A stretch of 64,000 bases of DNA from Citrus sinensis (lineage: Eukaryota > Streptophyta > Magnoliopsida > Sapindales > Rutaceae). The notes under the pieces were generated by a model. That model was not told the origin of the DNA. It saw only the letters and a list, made by a program, of their open reading frames with translations, and did no database searches. Shown one piece after another: positions 39,921-54,435 of the stretch (position 1 is the first letter of the stretch; each line of letters opens with the position of its first letter). The position numbers and the translations under genes were made by a program. The stretch lies in contig NC_068560.1 in NCBI RefSeq assembly GCF_022201045.2, positions 36,419,001 through 36,483,000 on the forward strand, read 5' to 3'.

Positions 39921-41742
39921 TAAGTGTTTATTATAATAATTATGATTATTATTATTAAATGAGGTAAAAAAAAATTTTATTTTCGTGAGAGTACAAATAT
40001 TAATTCATTTCTCATTCATATTTTTTATTTCTATTTCCTTCTCTCACTTGAGATAAAAATGGAAATTCAATTCCACGTTCTTAAATTTATGAGGCTGTTA
40101 AAATTTTATTCTTATTCTCCCTTCTCATTTTGAAAGTAAATTAGTTAATGAATCACATTTCTATTTTCATTTTTATTCTCAGTTAATAAATACACCCTAA
40201 GAAGTAACATAATATAATATTTTTTACATGTATAGAGAATATACGACATGGGTATGCGTATAATATAGTAGTTAGAACAGAATATGAATGACCTGAAGGG
40301 GATAAAGAAATTATTTGAATTAATTATTAGTGAAAGAGAGTGGATTCTGGCTAAGGCAGAAGGGCAAGCAAGCAGGCAACAAAGAAAATTGGGTTCCACT
40401 ACTTATTAAGAAATTTCATATCTTCTTGCACACTTCTTTCGCGGTAAAGTTTGTTTGTTCGTTCATTATAATATAATTGTAATACTAATACAATCATCAT
40501 GTGACGTGATTTTCTCTCCAAGCTGAAAGTCCTGCTAAATCATCACCATTAAACCAGTCATCTGCCGTCATCACTGGTTCAACTTCGATGTTATGTGATT
40601 AATTGTGTCACATAAATCTCCACGCAAATTTCGTGATATTATGTTTGTAAATTTCCCCCCTAAAAACATAAGTACATGTAATTGAATGCAGATATCCTGT
40701 GGTAATGCCCGCCCGCCCGCCCTGGGTTTTCAGTGGGCCTAAACAACGGGGATCGATTTTGATATTCTGCAGAAGAGACCTTTGTGTGCGTGTGGGACAG
40801 TGACACTTCTCATAATTCTAATTGTAAATTGCAATTACCATTGCTGCTGCTACGTAGCAAAATTTTATGCCCAAAAATTACAAAGTTATTGTTTCGATTT
40901 ACTTGTTAACTTTTTTCTTGTATTTTAGTTCCGAATTAAACGTACGTACTATAAAGAAGGAAAGAACGATGACGTTTAGTCTTTTCAGAACATGTTCGAT
41001 GCTCCTTCCTTCCCGACGGAGCTTGACTTGAGATTATTTTGAAGAATAGTCGGGCAGGCACATGGGCCTCGACATAGATTAGGTTAATGGTCAATTCAAA
41101 GCTCCAAATTTTAAATTATTTGGTTGGTGTTGTTCAGTTGGGGTTACTTTGGTAAATGCGTGATGCAGTCGTGGCAGATTATTGGCAAATAGCTCCCCCC
41201 CCTGCGTCTTTCACATATTCATTTTCCAACCATATGTTTAAACGACACTAGTTCTTTTTGTTGCAGCACGGGGCATTATTGGTTGCCCACACTCGAAGAT
41301 TATTGAGACGTAGTTACTGTGAGATTTCGGCACCAACAGGTGAACTAGCGCCATCCTTGGTTTGGGCCCAAGTTTTTAAGTAACAGGAAAGTCATTCTCA
41401 AGATATTGGTTCCAACAAGTAAAAGCCCAAAAGCAAGGGGAAAGGTTAACAACAGTCCAAATTAACTATAGACAATTAATTGAATGTAAAACATTTCTTT
41501 CAACTAATTTCACGCATAGAAAATTAGAAATAGAAATCAGATGAGTACAACGTCTTCTTTCATATAATATATCTACATACATCAATGGCCTTCAAACACA
41601 ACAAACATCACAATTATGTTGATCGATTATAAACTGCGACCTATGATTACCTAGCTTTGGCCAGTGTGAACTTGACTGCTTACTGAGTTACTATGGGCAA
41701 TTTAACCATATCCTATTACTATTCGTGTGAAATGAAGAGCAT
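39921..41742. other. Gene-free spacer and NAC gene 3' flank
   Basis: No supported coding exon. It contains (GCCC)n near 40708-40722. The last 150-200 bases before 41743 are the probable 3' UTR of the minus-strand NAC gene. Confidence 0.5.
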
Positions 41743-44729
41743 TTAAAATGGCATGAAGCAGAAATACTTCCTTTTAAGCTTCTTCATTCTGCCAACAGCT
41801 GCCTTCTTTTCCCCATTTTGAAGTGCTATTTGGCCATTAAATGATGATGTCTGACCATGAGAATTTGATGATGGACTTTCACCCCTGTAATTTGCTTTCT
41901 GGCCTTGGACTGCTTGCTTCAAAACCCTGGAATCTAGAGTTCTGTTCACCATGGCTGAATCAGATTCAGTTTTGAAGATATCTCCAGTCTCAGGCTTGCT
42001 TCCTTCAACGTTAATAAGAGAACCTGCTGACAGATTTGAGTATTACATTATCTATCCATACAACAACATCCAATTTGGCATAAAGATACAAGTAAGATAA
42101 AAGTTTCAGAAAGACTGCCATTTTTTGCTATATCTAGTGGTTCACCAGAAGGTTACCAACCCCACTAAAGAATATAAGCTTGAAGCTTTCATCGATGAAG
42201 CAGGGCCTAATAATAATAATGAGAGAATTTCTACAAAGTGACCTCATCAAGTTAATGAACGTTTCTACAAAATACTAAAATCGAGTTACCTGGAAAAATA
42301 ACCACCTCGTTCGGTGTGTGGGATGTAGAGAAACTATACTTGTATTCCGCATTCTCCGGACCCACACCTTTGTTTTTACAAGGTTCCAGTTCTTGCAGCA
42401 AAGCTAAATGATCAAAATATTCATCCGATGACAAGGTCATGCCACTTGAATTGTCAGAACTTGAAGAAGGTGATAATGGCTGATCAAGATCGTGTAATTC
42501 CAAGAAGTCATCTTCAGAAAAATTATCAGCTTCAGGCAGGTTGTCCTCGGCATGATTGGTTGGTCTCTCCATGACAGCCGAAGTTCTACTCTCACCGTCA
42601 TTACTCACCTGCAAAAGGTTACTGGCCTCAACACACAATGAGAATGTCCCCACCCCAGTCAAATCCACCCAAAAACAAATTAAAAAAAAAAAAGCACAAT
42701 AAAAAGAACACGAAGTCTTCATATAACCAACTGATAGAAGATTGCATAACTAATTATTTTCTCTACAATGTTGCCTTCCAGTTACATTATTATCATGTCC
42801 ATGCTGTGGAAGACCTTCAAATCGACAAACATCTTCGTCGAAGTGATCATTTGACAACCGTAGCTGTTTTTTTTTTTCATCTTGATTCACCAAATGCCAT
42901 ATGTTCCACAATTTTAAATTGTGACCAACTGAGAAAAGGCTTGTTATAATAGCATTCATTTTTAAAAATAAAAACTTAGAACTCATCCTCCAGTTAAACA
43001 ATCACCTCTAATCAAGAGCTCCATGTGAAGTCAAAAGTGATGGTTTGGCGCCAACATTAAAAGAAAAAAACTCAAATAATGGGTCAATATTAAAAAATTA
43101 CTTGAATATCAATGAAAACCAAACAAAGTTCAAACACGAAATTCACTCAAGCAGACAGAAAACAAGCCCAGAATGCTGAGGCTGACATACCTCACGTCTG
43201 ATTATTGAAACTTGTCTTGTATCATCCTTATCTTTGTCAAAACTTAATTCCGTTGAATGACTATGAGTTTCATTGTTAATATTGGCGCTAAACAGTTTCT
43301 GCTGCATTTCATGGTTAGGGCTTTGTTTACCACTCAAAAAGACTCTGCATAGTGAGCTGGAATCCTGCACATTGTCCAAACAAATGCATAGTTCACACTT
43401 CACTGGCAGGCGTGATTGAGAATAACAACGAAATAAACATAACAGTGCATAAGTACAGGGCAAGCAGAATACCTCTTCCTTTTTGTCCCCATACAATCTC
43501 TTCTGCGTTATTCTGAACTCTTGCATTACCCAATCAGTTTTACGTTCATTCGGAACTTGACCTTCGAAAAATTCAAGTGTAGTTCTCCAACCAATAATGT
43601 AAGAATTTGAGAATATTTCGCAGGTCTCCCCTTTAGCCCTCCATTGTCCATGCTGTGCACTTGTGTTCTCCTTAGAGCACACCAGGTACCAAACTCCATC
43701 TGGCACATTACAATTCTTTTACAAAATAAAAAATAAAAAATGGTTGGTTTTATCAAGTTAAGCTAACCCTCACACGTTAGAAGTTAAGCTGAACATGTAT
43801 TGCGAATCCCATATTTGGAAGGGAGTTAAACAAGTGAAGAAGTTTTGGGAATTAACTCATTACCTGACAGCATGAATTTTTTACTCATAGGTGATGCAGA
43901 AACTTATTCGTGTAGAGTCCTAAAGCAACTGCTGGACTTCCAGCTCTGCTAATAAATTGTATTAGCTCCAATTAATTAATTGGGCACAGGTTTTAATGAG
44001 AGAATTTAGACTTGCAGCCTTCTTTTTGACGGGTGATATAAAAAAGGAACCCAGTAAAGAGCTTATATAAGAGTTTGATAACATTAGTTTTGCCCACACT
44101 AAGATCACATCTTCTCATCTGTTAAATGATTAGTATGTTGAATCATAAGGAACACAGCACTACTTCCCATCATCCTTCTAAAAGCTACATGGGTGTTCAG
44201 GAATTTGACGCCAAATGGAGAAAATGTATTCCTTTAACCTAGCAAGCACAAGATATTGTTACTAGCATTAAAGCTACATAAGGAATTTGACACCAAATGG
44301 TGTCATAAGGAACACAGCACTACTTTCCATCATCCTTCTAAAAGCTACATGGGTGTTCAGGAATTTGACACCAAATGGAGAAAATGTATTCCTTTAACCT
44401 AGCAAGCACAAGATGTTGTTACTAGCATTAGTTTACTATCCTATCTATCACAAGACTGCTTAAAAGCACCATAAATCAGAAAGACTGCTTAAATTGTAAC
44501 GTGTAGAGTGATGAAAATTGATTAGAACATACAAGGAATAAACTTGGAAAAACGAAAGAGCAGAATTACCAGGTAAATTTGAGGGCATATGGTTGTAAGG
44601 ATTGACATCATTGATTACATTGCAGGGAAGAGGAGATCCCCTGATCATTCTCTCCAAAGAACCAAAGAGATTCTCATCAGTAGAAGCAAAATCAACATCG
44701 ATGGGAGTGGAAGCTGTGGGTGGACACAT
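41743..44729 (-). CDS. Divergent NAC-domain protein, 5 coding exons
   Basis: NAC proteins are plant transcription factors that bind DNA as dimers through an N-terminal fold. Coding exons: 44729-44570, 43699-43473, 43364-43191, 42608-42290, 42023-41743; 1161 nt, 386 aa. The start is the first ATG after a 5' UTR splice acceptor at 44759; the frame extends upstream without another ATG. The order of NAC subdomains is kept but degenerate: DFASTDENLFG replaces the usual FHPTDEEL, DVNPYNHMPSNLPG aligns to subdomain B, GQWRAKGE replaces the WKATGKD core, and IIGWRTTLEFFEGQVPNERK with DWVMQEFRI aligns to subdomain D. The C-terminal 250 residues are Ser/Asp/Glu-rich, activation-like, ending in the basic and aromatic KKLKRKYFCFMPF. 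It has no obvious membrane helix. Whether it binds DNA normally is uncertain. Confidence 0.85.
44143..44430. repeat. 128-bp direct duplication at 160-bp spacing within an NAC intron
   Basis: Copies at 44143-44270 and 44303-44430 differ at only about three positions. The 32 bp between them is itself a shortened echo of the middle of the unit (AAGCTACAT then GGAATTTGACACCAAATGG). It lies in the intron between NAC coding exons 1 and 2 and has no open frame. Confidence 0.92.
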
Positions 44730-44757
44730 GACGAGACAATTCAAGGAGAGAATTGAT

Positions 44758-45435
44758 GCTGCAAGCAAATTCTGTTTCCAGTCAGTGGTGAAAGTGAGCT
44801 AAGACAAGCCGGTAACTAATGGTAACTAATCAGATATAAGTAAAACAAATGAAAAAGAAAAATGATGCCCCCAAACATCAACTTTCAAGTTCTTAATCAT
44901 TTTAATTCCCACATCTTAAAATGTAACAATTCCAGTCTTAGATGGATATTATGACCATAATTACCTAAGATCTCAATATTATGACTCCAGAATGCAATTC
45001 AGATACTAGTTAGACGAGCGCACAAAACAGAGCCTCAACAAGTTATTTCTGTTTGGTTTCCAAGAAAACGTTGGGAACGAAAAGCCCACAAGAAATTTTT
45101 AAATAAGAAAACAAAACTCATTCCCAATCAATTGATATGAACTTTTTTCTTTGCCAAGAAAAGCAAGTCAATTCTCTTTCCTTTTCCTTTATTTTCTCAT
45201 CAACGAAGTCGATATTAACACCTTTATCTAAAATGGTTTTCAATTTTTTTTTTCTTTAAAGAAAAAAGGCTACAGAAAGAAAACAATAGAATTACGGAAT
45301 TAGAACATTTCCACTTCAAGTACAAATAGATAAACCAAGAAAATCGAATGCACCTCTTCGAGAGAAGCAGAAGCTCACAAGCGAAGCGATTGCTTAGCCA
45401 CTAATTAAATGAAAGTGCTGAACGAGCTATTTATA
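44758..45435 (-). promoter_or_regulatory. NAC gene TATA box, 5' UTR exon and leader intron
   Basis: On the minus strand a TATATAAATAG box lies at about 45437-45427. Transcription would begin near 45400, and a leader exon would run to a good donor at 45354 (GAG then GTGCAT). The acceptor GCTTGCAG ends at 44759, 30 bases before the ATG at 44729. The leader intron would be about 595 bp. This is inferred from signals only. Confidence 0.55.
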
Positions 45436-46954
45436 TAACCAGCAAGTGAGAAGAGTGGATTGCTAACCATAGTTAATTATTTGCCGCGCACACAGTTAAT
45501 TGAGTTTTGGCACTCTGATTTTGCCACGTGCTCTTTAGACGTTGGCTTAGCTCATGCTTCGTGACGAAAGCTATAGGTGGGCCCTTCACCGGGTCTCCTT
45601 TTTATTTGATACACAAAGCTTTCCTATATTAATTAACATCTGAAGAATTCTATATTTAACAATTAACATCTAAAGAATTCATTAATTAACATCTAAAGAA
45701 TTGATCAATAGCTACCTTAACTAATTAACAAACAAATTTCTCATAATCCAGTCAAAAAATTAATTAATTAACATCTAAAGAATTCTATATTTAACAATTA
45801 ATATAAAAATAACTAACGATTAAAAACGGGGAAGTCAAAAAAGGATGCAGAATAAGACAAAGAAGAAGAAGAAATAGTTAGGCAGTGGTGGAGGAAAAGA
45901 AGAGGAGGTGGCTAAGTGAGTGGGTACTGGGTCGAGTGAGTTTGTGTCTTTGTCCGTTAGCTTTGGAAGGATATGGCCCCTGTGGGGCTATGGGCCTTTT
46001 AAATTATTCTGGTTTTTTTTTTCCAATTTATATAATTAATCTGATCGTGTTGACTATTCATTGGAACTGAGATACAATCCGGCTAGTTTTGAGTTTTGAA
46101 CTCAAAAATGTTCAAAATTTTACCTAAAGCTTTCCTCATTATCTCGTGAAAAATAAAAAATCTCATCATATCATCATCTACCACGGCCTGGGCGAATCCA
46201 ACTAAAGTCCAAGAGAGGATATTTTTTATGTAACAAAAGACTTGTAATTTAATGATAAGAGTGTTATTTGATGAATTTAAAATTTTAGTTTAAATTTCAA
46301 TAACCACATTATTTTATTTTTTTAAATATTTTATGGAAACTACTTAGAAAAATTATACTTTTACGTATTTAAAATATATAATTTACTAATATTATTATTT
46401 AGAATTTAAAAATAGTAATAAAATTTGAGTTTATGAGACTTAAAATATATTCAAGTGAACATTAAAAAAATTTAAATTAAATAATTTTTTAAAATCAAAC
46501 TCCCCCTAATTTAAATTTCTAGGTCCGCACTTTTACCATGAAATTTTATAAGAAACCCTCATAACTAACTGCTGCGTTAGTTAAATAAGTTTTTCCTTTC
46601 CTTTTACAGTTATAGACAAATAATTCACAGATTATAAAACTCAAGTCTGCCACACAATATGAACAAGAATGAGATTACCCCTGAAGAGAACGAAAACGAC
46701 GTGTCGTTAACAGAATTTGTCAGAAATCACAAGTGCATGATCCTTTGCCCGAATGACGGTCTGCACGCAACCAATGATATAACAACTTACAAAGTTGGTA
46801 CTTTACCAAGTTGACTAGTGGAACATTCTAGACTGAAGAAATGACAAGACTCCCCCAAAAAAAAAAGAACTTTAATTATTTATTTATTTAACTTTTGAAG
46901 AAAATGGAAAAAGGTGGCAATTGATTGCAAGTTGCAAAGTGATGTAATTGTAGG
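45436..46954. other. Gene-free spacer with short repeats
   Basis: Distal NAC upstream DNA and AT-rich spacer. ATTAACATCTAAAGAATT or a one-base variant is repeated four times at about 45635-45790, twice followed by CTATATTTAACAATTAA. There is no supported exon; the 61-codon frame at 45885 has no family resemblance. Confidence 0.5.
45630..45801. repeat. Clustered ATTAACATCTAAAGAATT repeats
   Basis: Four near-identical copies of an 18-base word; two copies share a longer 35-base extension. They sit about 200-350 bp upstream of the NAC TATA box. Confidence 0.75.
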
Positions 46955-47400
46955 TGGGTTAATTTTGTCCTGCACCCGACTGTTTCAACATTTTTTATCA
47001 CGCACCCATATGTTTTAAAAATATTCACTCCATACTCAATTCTGTTAATTTGACCGTTATGTTTAACGGAACTACTTGAAATTTAAGTAAATATCCAAAA
47101 TACCCCTTATCTTGAATTAGAGAAAAATAAAATGAGATAAAATATTAATTTAATAATTAATATTTACATTAAAAAATTTTATTTAAAGGTAATTAATAAT
47201 AATTTCATCAATTAAATTATCAAATAAATTTAATTTATCATCATCAAATAATATTTAGGATATAAATTTTTAAATTTACCCTTTGACCGTTAGAATAAAC
47301 GGTCAAATTAATAGAATTGGGTGTGGAGTGAGTATTTTCGAAATATATGGGTGTATGGCGAAAAATATTGAAACAGTTGGGTGCAGGACAAAATTAACCC
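46955..47400. mobile_element. Mutator-type MITE (446 bp) with long inverted repeats and 9-bp target duplication
   Basis: The ends begin GGGTTAATTTTGTCCTGCAC on both strands; the inverted arms continue for about 120 bp (46955-47075 against 47280-47400) at about 85% identity. Both arms contain the TTTGACCGTT word near their inner edge. AATTGTAGG flanks both sides exactly (46946-46954 and 47401-47409), a 9-bp target-site duplication as expected for Mutator-like elements. No transposase frame is present in the AT-rich core. Confidence 0.92.
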
Positions 47401-47439
47401 AATTGTAGGGGAACAATTTTGATGGAATACGCAATAATA

Positions 47440-47700
47440 CAGGATAAACCTGGAAATAGCTCAAGAGCTTATTTAGCCATCCCATGCATTCACAAGCCTA
47501 CAATTATCACGGTTCGGGTGCCCTCCCTTTTTCCTGGAAATAGCTTTATTAAGACTACCGACTCCTGCAATTGCCGAGAGAGCACTAACCAATGTAGGAG
47601 CATTAGGTGAAACACCACCTTTCAACATGGTCCCCAACAATTCCAAAGCCTTCATAAACCTCCCTTTTAACCTAGTCTCAAATAATTTCAGCCCAAAAAA
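47440..47700 (-). pseudogene. Pentatricopeptide-repeat (PPR) gene fragment, broken
   Basis: The minus strand reads KALELLGTMLKGGVSPN followed by APTLVSALSAIAGVGSL, a typical plant organelle-targeted PPR repeat (motif order A-L-E-L-x-x-x-M-x-x-x-G-V-x-P-N). Upstream residues GRFM fit the end of the previous repeat. Downstream the frame degrades into NAWDG then a stop. Only about one and a half repeats remain where a PPR gene would have ten or more, so this is a relic. It lies 40 bp from the Mutator-type MITE. Confidence 0.65.
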
Positions 47701-50254
47701 GGATCTTCAATTCGATAAGAAATGATATCATCTATTTTTTTTTTTAATTTGGAAAATGTGGTTGTTAATTGATAGTAGTGTTAACTACAATTTCCACTAA
47801 CTAGAAAATAACAACAATAAAAAGAGAGAGTACAATTGTAATTAACTACAATTTCCAGTAACAATAAAATAACAAATAACAACAACCTAAATACAAATTG
47901 TTGATTTCTTTGAAGGAGAAACTAATTGTAATTAACCTTGAAGATATTGAAGCAACTGAACGCTGGATCACAACAAATATGCTCTACTTTACCTACCCCC
48001 TCGTATTGATAATTGTACCACGAATTGTTGTCCCGTGCATGTGAAGAAATCCAACAACCCATTGTCAAAATTGTATCTGAAAATGTAAAAATCAACAAAT
48101 AATAAAAACAAGAGAGCATATTCCGGATTGCTAGATTTAGAGAACTTATACAGGATAAAGCACCAAATGTAGTTACAAGCCATACAACATAAATCATTCA
48201 TAACTTGGCGGAACACCTCTTTCACAAGGCCAATGAAAGAAATTAAACAGATTAACTAATTTCGCTTGATTCCTTTCCAAAGCAACAATCAGATTGAGTG
48301 CATAGACAAAAAAAAAAAAAAAAAAAAATCCAGAACTATGACTATAACACATACATTGCCATCTTATTATCACACACTTCAAAACCTTCATCAAAGTAAA
48401 TTTTTACTATTTTTAACATGCTTTTTAAATAAATAAAAAGATCGTAGCCTGCTTGTTAGCTTGATTTATGAACTTTGCATAGCACCAAGCATTTAATGAG
48501 TTATTAAACACTTAATGAGGTGTTGGGCATGTAGTAAGACAACGATCACTTACATATGTACACTTAGTAAAATGACAAGCAATTTCTAATATGTCGAGCG
48601 AATGGTGATTTCATATACTTTATTTACCTCACAGTATTCACTCGAACAAACTTGAATATTTATCTAAACAATTATTTGGAACAACATATTTGTATTTCAC
48701 CATAAGCTCATTTGATATTTTTTTTTTAAATGTTAATGTTAGTTACTAGTGTCATTATTCCGACAGTAAGATTATCTCCTATCTTGGTCTCTTATACAAT
48801 GATGTTGCCTATTGACTTCTTGTTCGTGTTAGCTTTACTTTAACTAAATTTTGGCTTATCTTGTATTTCCCAATCTGATTAACGGTTATTATTGGTTGTA
48901 TCACATCGCTCCAATAATTCTCGATTGTATTGTATCATTCTTAATGCCAGTTGTTACTCGTTATCTCCAATCATTTCCATGACACGTACTGCTAATTCTC
49001 TTCCATCAGTCTCAGTGCTAATTCTCGGCCATCTTCTACTAATGTTGGTGCTAGCTGTAATAGATTTGACTTATAATTTTAGTTATATATTTTAGATTTG
49101 GGTGTCGATTTGTTTTGCTTTAATTTGAATGCATTAGTTAACTTTTTTTTCTTTTTTACATTTTTAATTATGGAATCAATTTAATATAAGTGTTTCATGA
49201 ATTTTTGTTTTTTTTGTTATATGCAGTTAAAATAATTTTGATAATCCTAGTAAAAAATTTGGAAAAAAAAAATCTAAGCTTATAATTTACTAGTTAAGCT
49301 CAATTAGAGTTGGCATTTATCAGCTCAGTTCCGGTTCATTTATCAGTTTTTCTAATATATGTATATTTTTATGTTTTTACGCAATTTAATAATTGTATGG
49401 CATTGAATTATTTTATTTCCTATATCGTGCTATGTGGCATTATTTATTATAACAAAATAATATCACTTTTTTGATTTGGTACTAGTTATAAAAAATTGAA
49501 TCGAGAATGGAACTAGAATTTTAGTTGGGTTCTCAGTTCGCATTTTTCAATTTTTTTTTGCAATTTAAAACCGAACCGAAATTGAAAGAAATCGAACTTA
49601 ACTGAACCAATTTTTATTTTTAGAATTGGTTTGGTTCTATCCACCCTTAAGCTCAATTGATATGTAAATCAATGTCAATGTTGTGAGCTTAATTCGGAAA
49701 AAAAAAAAAGAAGAGGAAGAAGTTTTAAGCTCAATTTATGTGCAAATTCTCATATGAAAAAAAAAATTCAATCACTGGATTCAAATTATTTTGAGTGTGT
49801 AAATAAATTTAAAATGAGTAACGCTAGAAAATTAATTGAATGCAATATTACTATAAAACAAATGTTTTGAGCGAAAGAAATTAGGGTACAAACTAAATAT
49901 CCCAATTTATCGTTGGCTCCATATTAAGCAAATTAGGAAGGTAAATTCTCTAGTGAGCATAAATAATGTAATTTCAATCCTATATTTGTGTATATGTTGA
50001 CATGGACGGTTGGGAAGCTTGTTATTGTTTAATATTTTATTTGGCGAAATAATTTGAGATAAAATTTTGGTGTTCAAATCATTATTTACTGCATAATACT
50101 GGTACACAAATTACGCAAAAGGAACTAAGATAACTAGGCCAACGCGGTAACTACAGGCCCAATGTTCAATCCATTTAAACACTTGACGCGGCCCCATTTA
50201 CATAACCTGGCTGAAGCAAAGAGCGTGGTGGGATGGGAACAATTTAATCCGAGG
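47701..50254. other. Gene-free spacer and METTL4 upstream region
   Basis: No supported exon. Overlapping minus-strand frames at 47922-48225 and 48194-48394 show no named domain. Around 49.3-49.65 kb there are repeated GAACCGAACCGAA/GGTTTGGTTC-type words typical of decayed plant repeats. The METTL4 side ends with a GGCCCA (site II-like) motif at about 50156-50161, common in promoters of plant housekeeping genes. Confidence 0.5.
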
Positions 50255-53215
<2,961 letters not shown>

Positions 53216-54155
53216 ATGAATAATAATCTAGATGAAGGTTTTTTTTTTTTTCTATTTTTTCTTTTTCAGGGATTTTGTCTTTGAATTTGTGTCATTCCTG
53301 TTTTTAAAGAGATATGGGTTGACTACGATTTGTTGGTGCAGCTGATTACAAGATTCCAGATACATGTGGTGTGACAATAGAGATGATTGTAATAATGATT
53401 TGTACATAGAGGGCAGGAAACATGTCATTCTGATTTGTCATTTGACTGTTTTTGTTGTCCTGAGTTGCCCACTTAAATGCATAATTAAAATATCAACATG
53501 ATACTGTTGTGAACCTGTCCTTGCCTGCTTGGTCGAGGAGTTTAGAAATTTCAGCCCTGAACAAGTACATTATATTATCTTGTGTATGAATCTTCTGATT
53601 CCAACGGGAAGCTGTCTTGCTTGAGCCTTGAAGTACATAAATGTCTTTGCAGGCATGGCATGCCTGGAGCTGGACAGCTTATTTTCATTCCTTTTCTTCG
53701 TGACTCAAGTTAATCATGCAACTATTGATCGGAAGCTGAAGATCCAAGAATCACATGTATGATTTTGATGGATAAACAAAGCTTGCTTGGTGTTTTCAGC
53801 CAATCACTCGAGATAGTGCAGCGGCCTCGGGTCTCGGTTCTGTACTTTTGTTTCTCTCCCGCTCAAGTAAGTGACTTCTTTTAGAACATCTAATTGATTT
53901 CACAGTTTATTGGACGACAGCTTTCGTCATCATTAATCAACAGACAACAATGCCCAAACCCCAGCAGCAGCGATTGAGTTTTAGCGAGTAGATTGATTGA
54001 AATAATTGGTTAGAGTTGTGAAAATTCAATAATGACCCAATAACAATCAGAATGGCAAGTGCTTCGCCTTTTATTGTCTATCTTCTCAAAAATAAAATAA
54101 AATAAAATTTGAAGCAACTGCTGTACAGCAATTGTTCTCTGCCTTCACCAATGAG

Positions 54156-54193
54156 GTCGTTTGTAGTGTAGTGGTGAGTATTCTGGCTGTCAT
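54156..54193 (+). pseudogene. tRNA-Asp(GUC) 5'-half fragment
   Basis: GTCGTTTGTAGTGTAGTGGT then GAGTATTCTGGCTGTCA follows the plant cytosolic tRNA-Asp through acceptor, D-arm and anticodon stem, including the GTC anticodon in CTGTCA. One base is inserted near the start and the anticodon stem no longer pairs well. No T-arm (GGTTCGATCCC type) follows; instead repeat DNA begins at about 54196. It is a non-functional remnant. Confidence 0.65.
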
Positions 54194-54195
54194 TG

Positions 54196-54435
54196 TATAA
54201 TACAGCAGAACCTCAATGTTAATAATTTATAAATTTATTAAAAAAAATTAAAATTTTATTTTTCTATAGGACCCATTGAATAAATAAATTAATAATTATC
54301 TATATTATTTACCTTATACTGTGTCAAGGTATACATACAGTAAAATCTTGATATTAATAATTTGATAAATTTATAAAATAATAATTTTTTAAAAATCTTA
54401 TTTTTCTATACCCATTTAATATATAAATTAACAAT
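54196..54435. repeat. Duplicated hAT-like MITE end fragments
   Basis: Two related units begin at about 54199 (ATACAGCAGAACCTCAATG) and 54333 (ACATACAGTAAAATCTTGA). Each continues TTAATAATTT...ATAAATTTAT, TATTTTTCTATA and CCCATT..AATA. Words of the CAGTAGAACCTCTATA type are common at ends of plant hAT-like MITEs. The right ends are not clear. Confidence 0.5.

Noticed and set aside
47922..48225. Two overlapping minus-strand frames that might extend the PPR relic (VEHICCDP)
   Set aside because: The resemblance to a PPR E-motif is only three or four residues and is separated by stops.
48892..49095. A Ser/Leu-rich 67-codon plus-strand frame
   Set aside because: Low-complexity composition with no domain; flanking sequence is AT-rich repeat-like.
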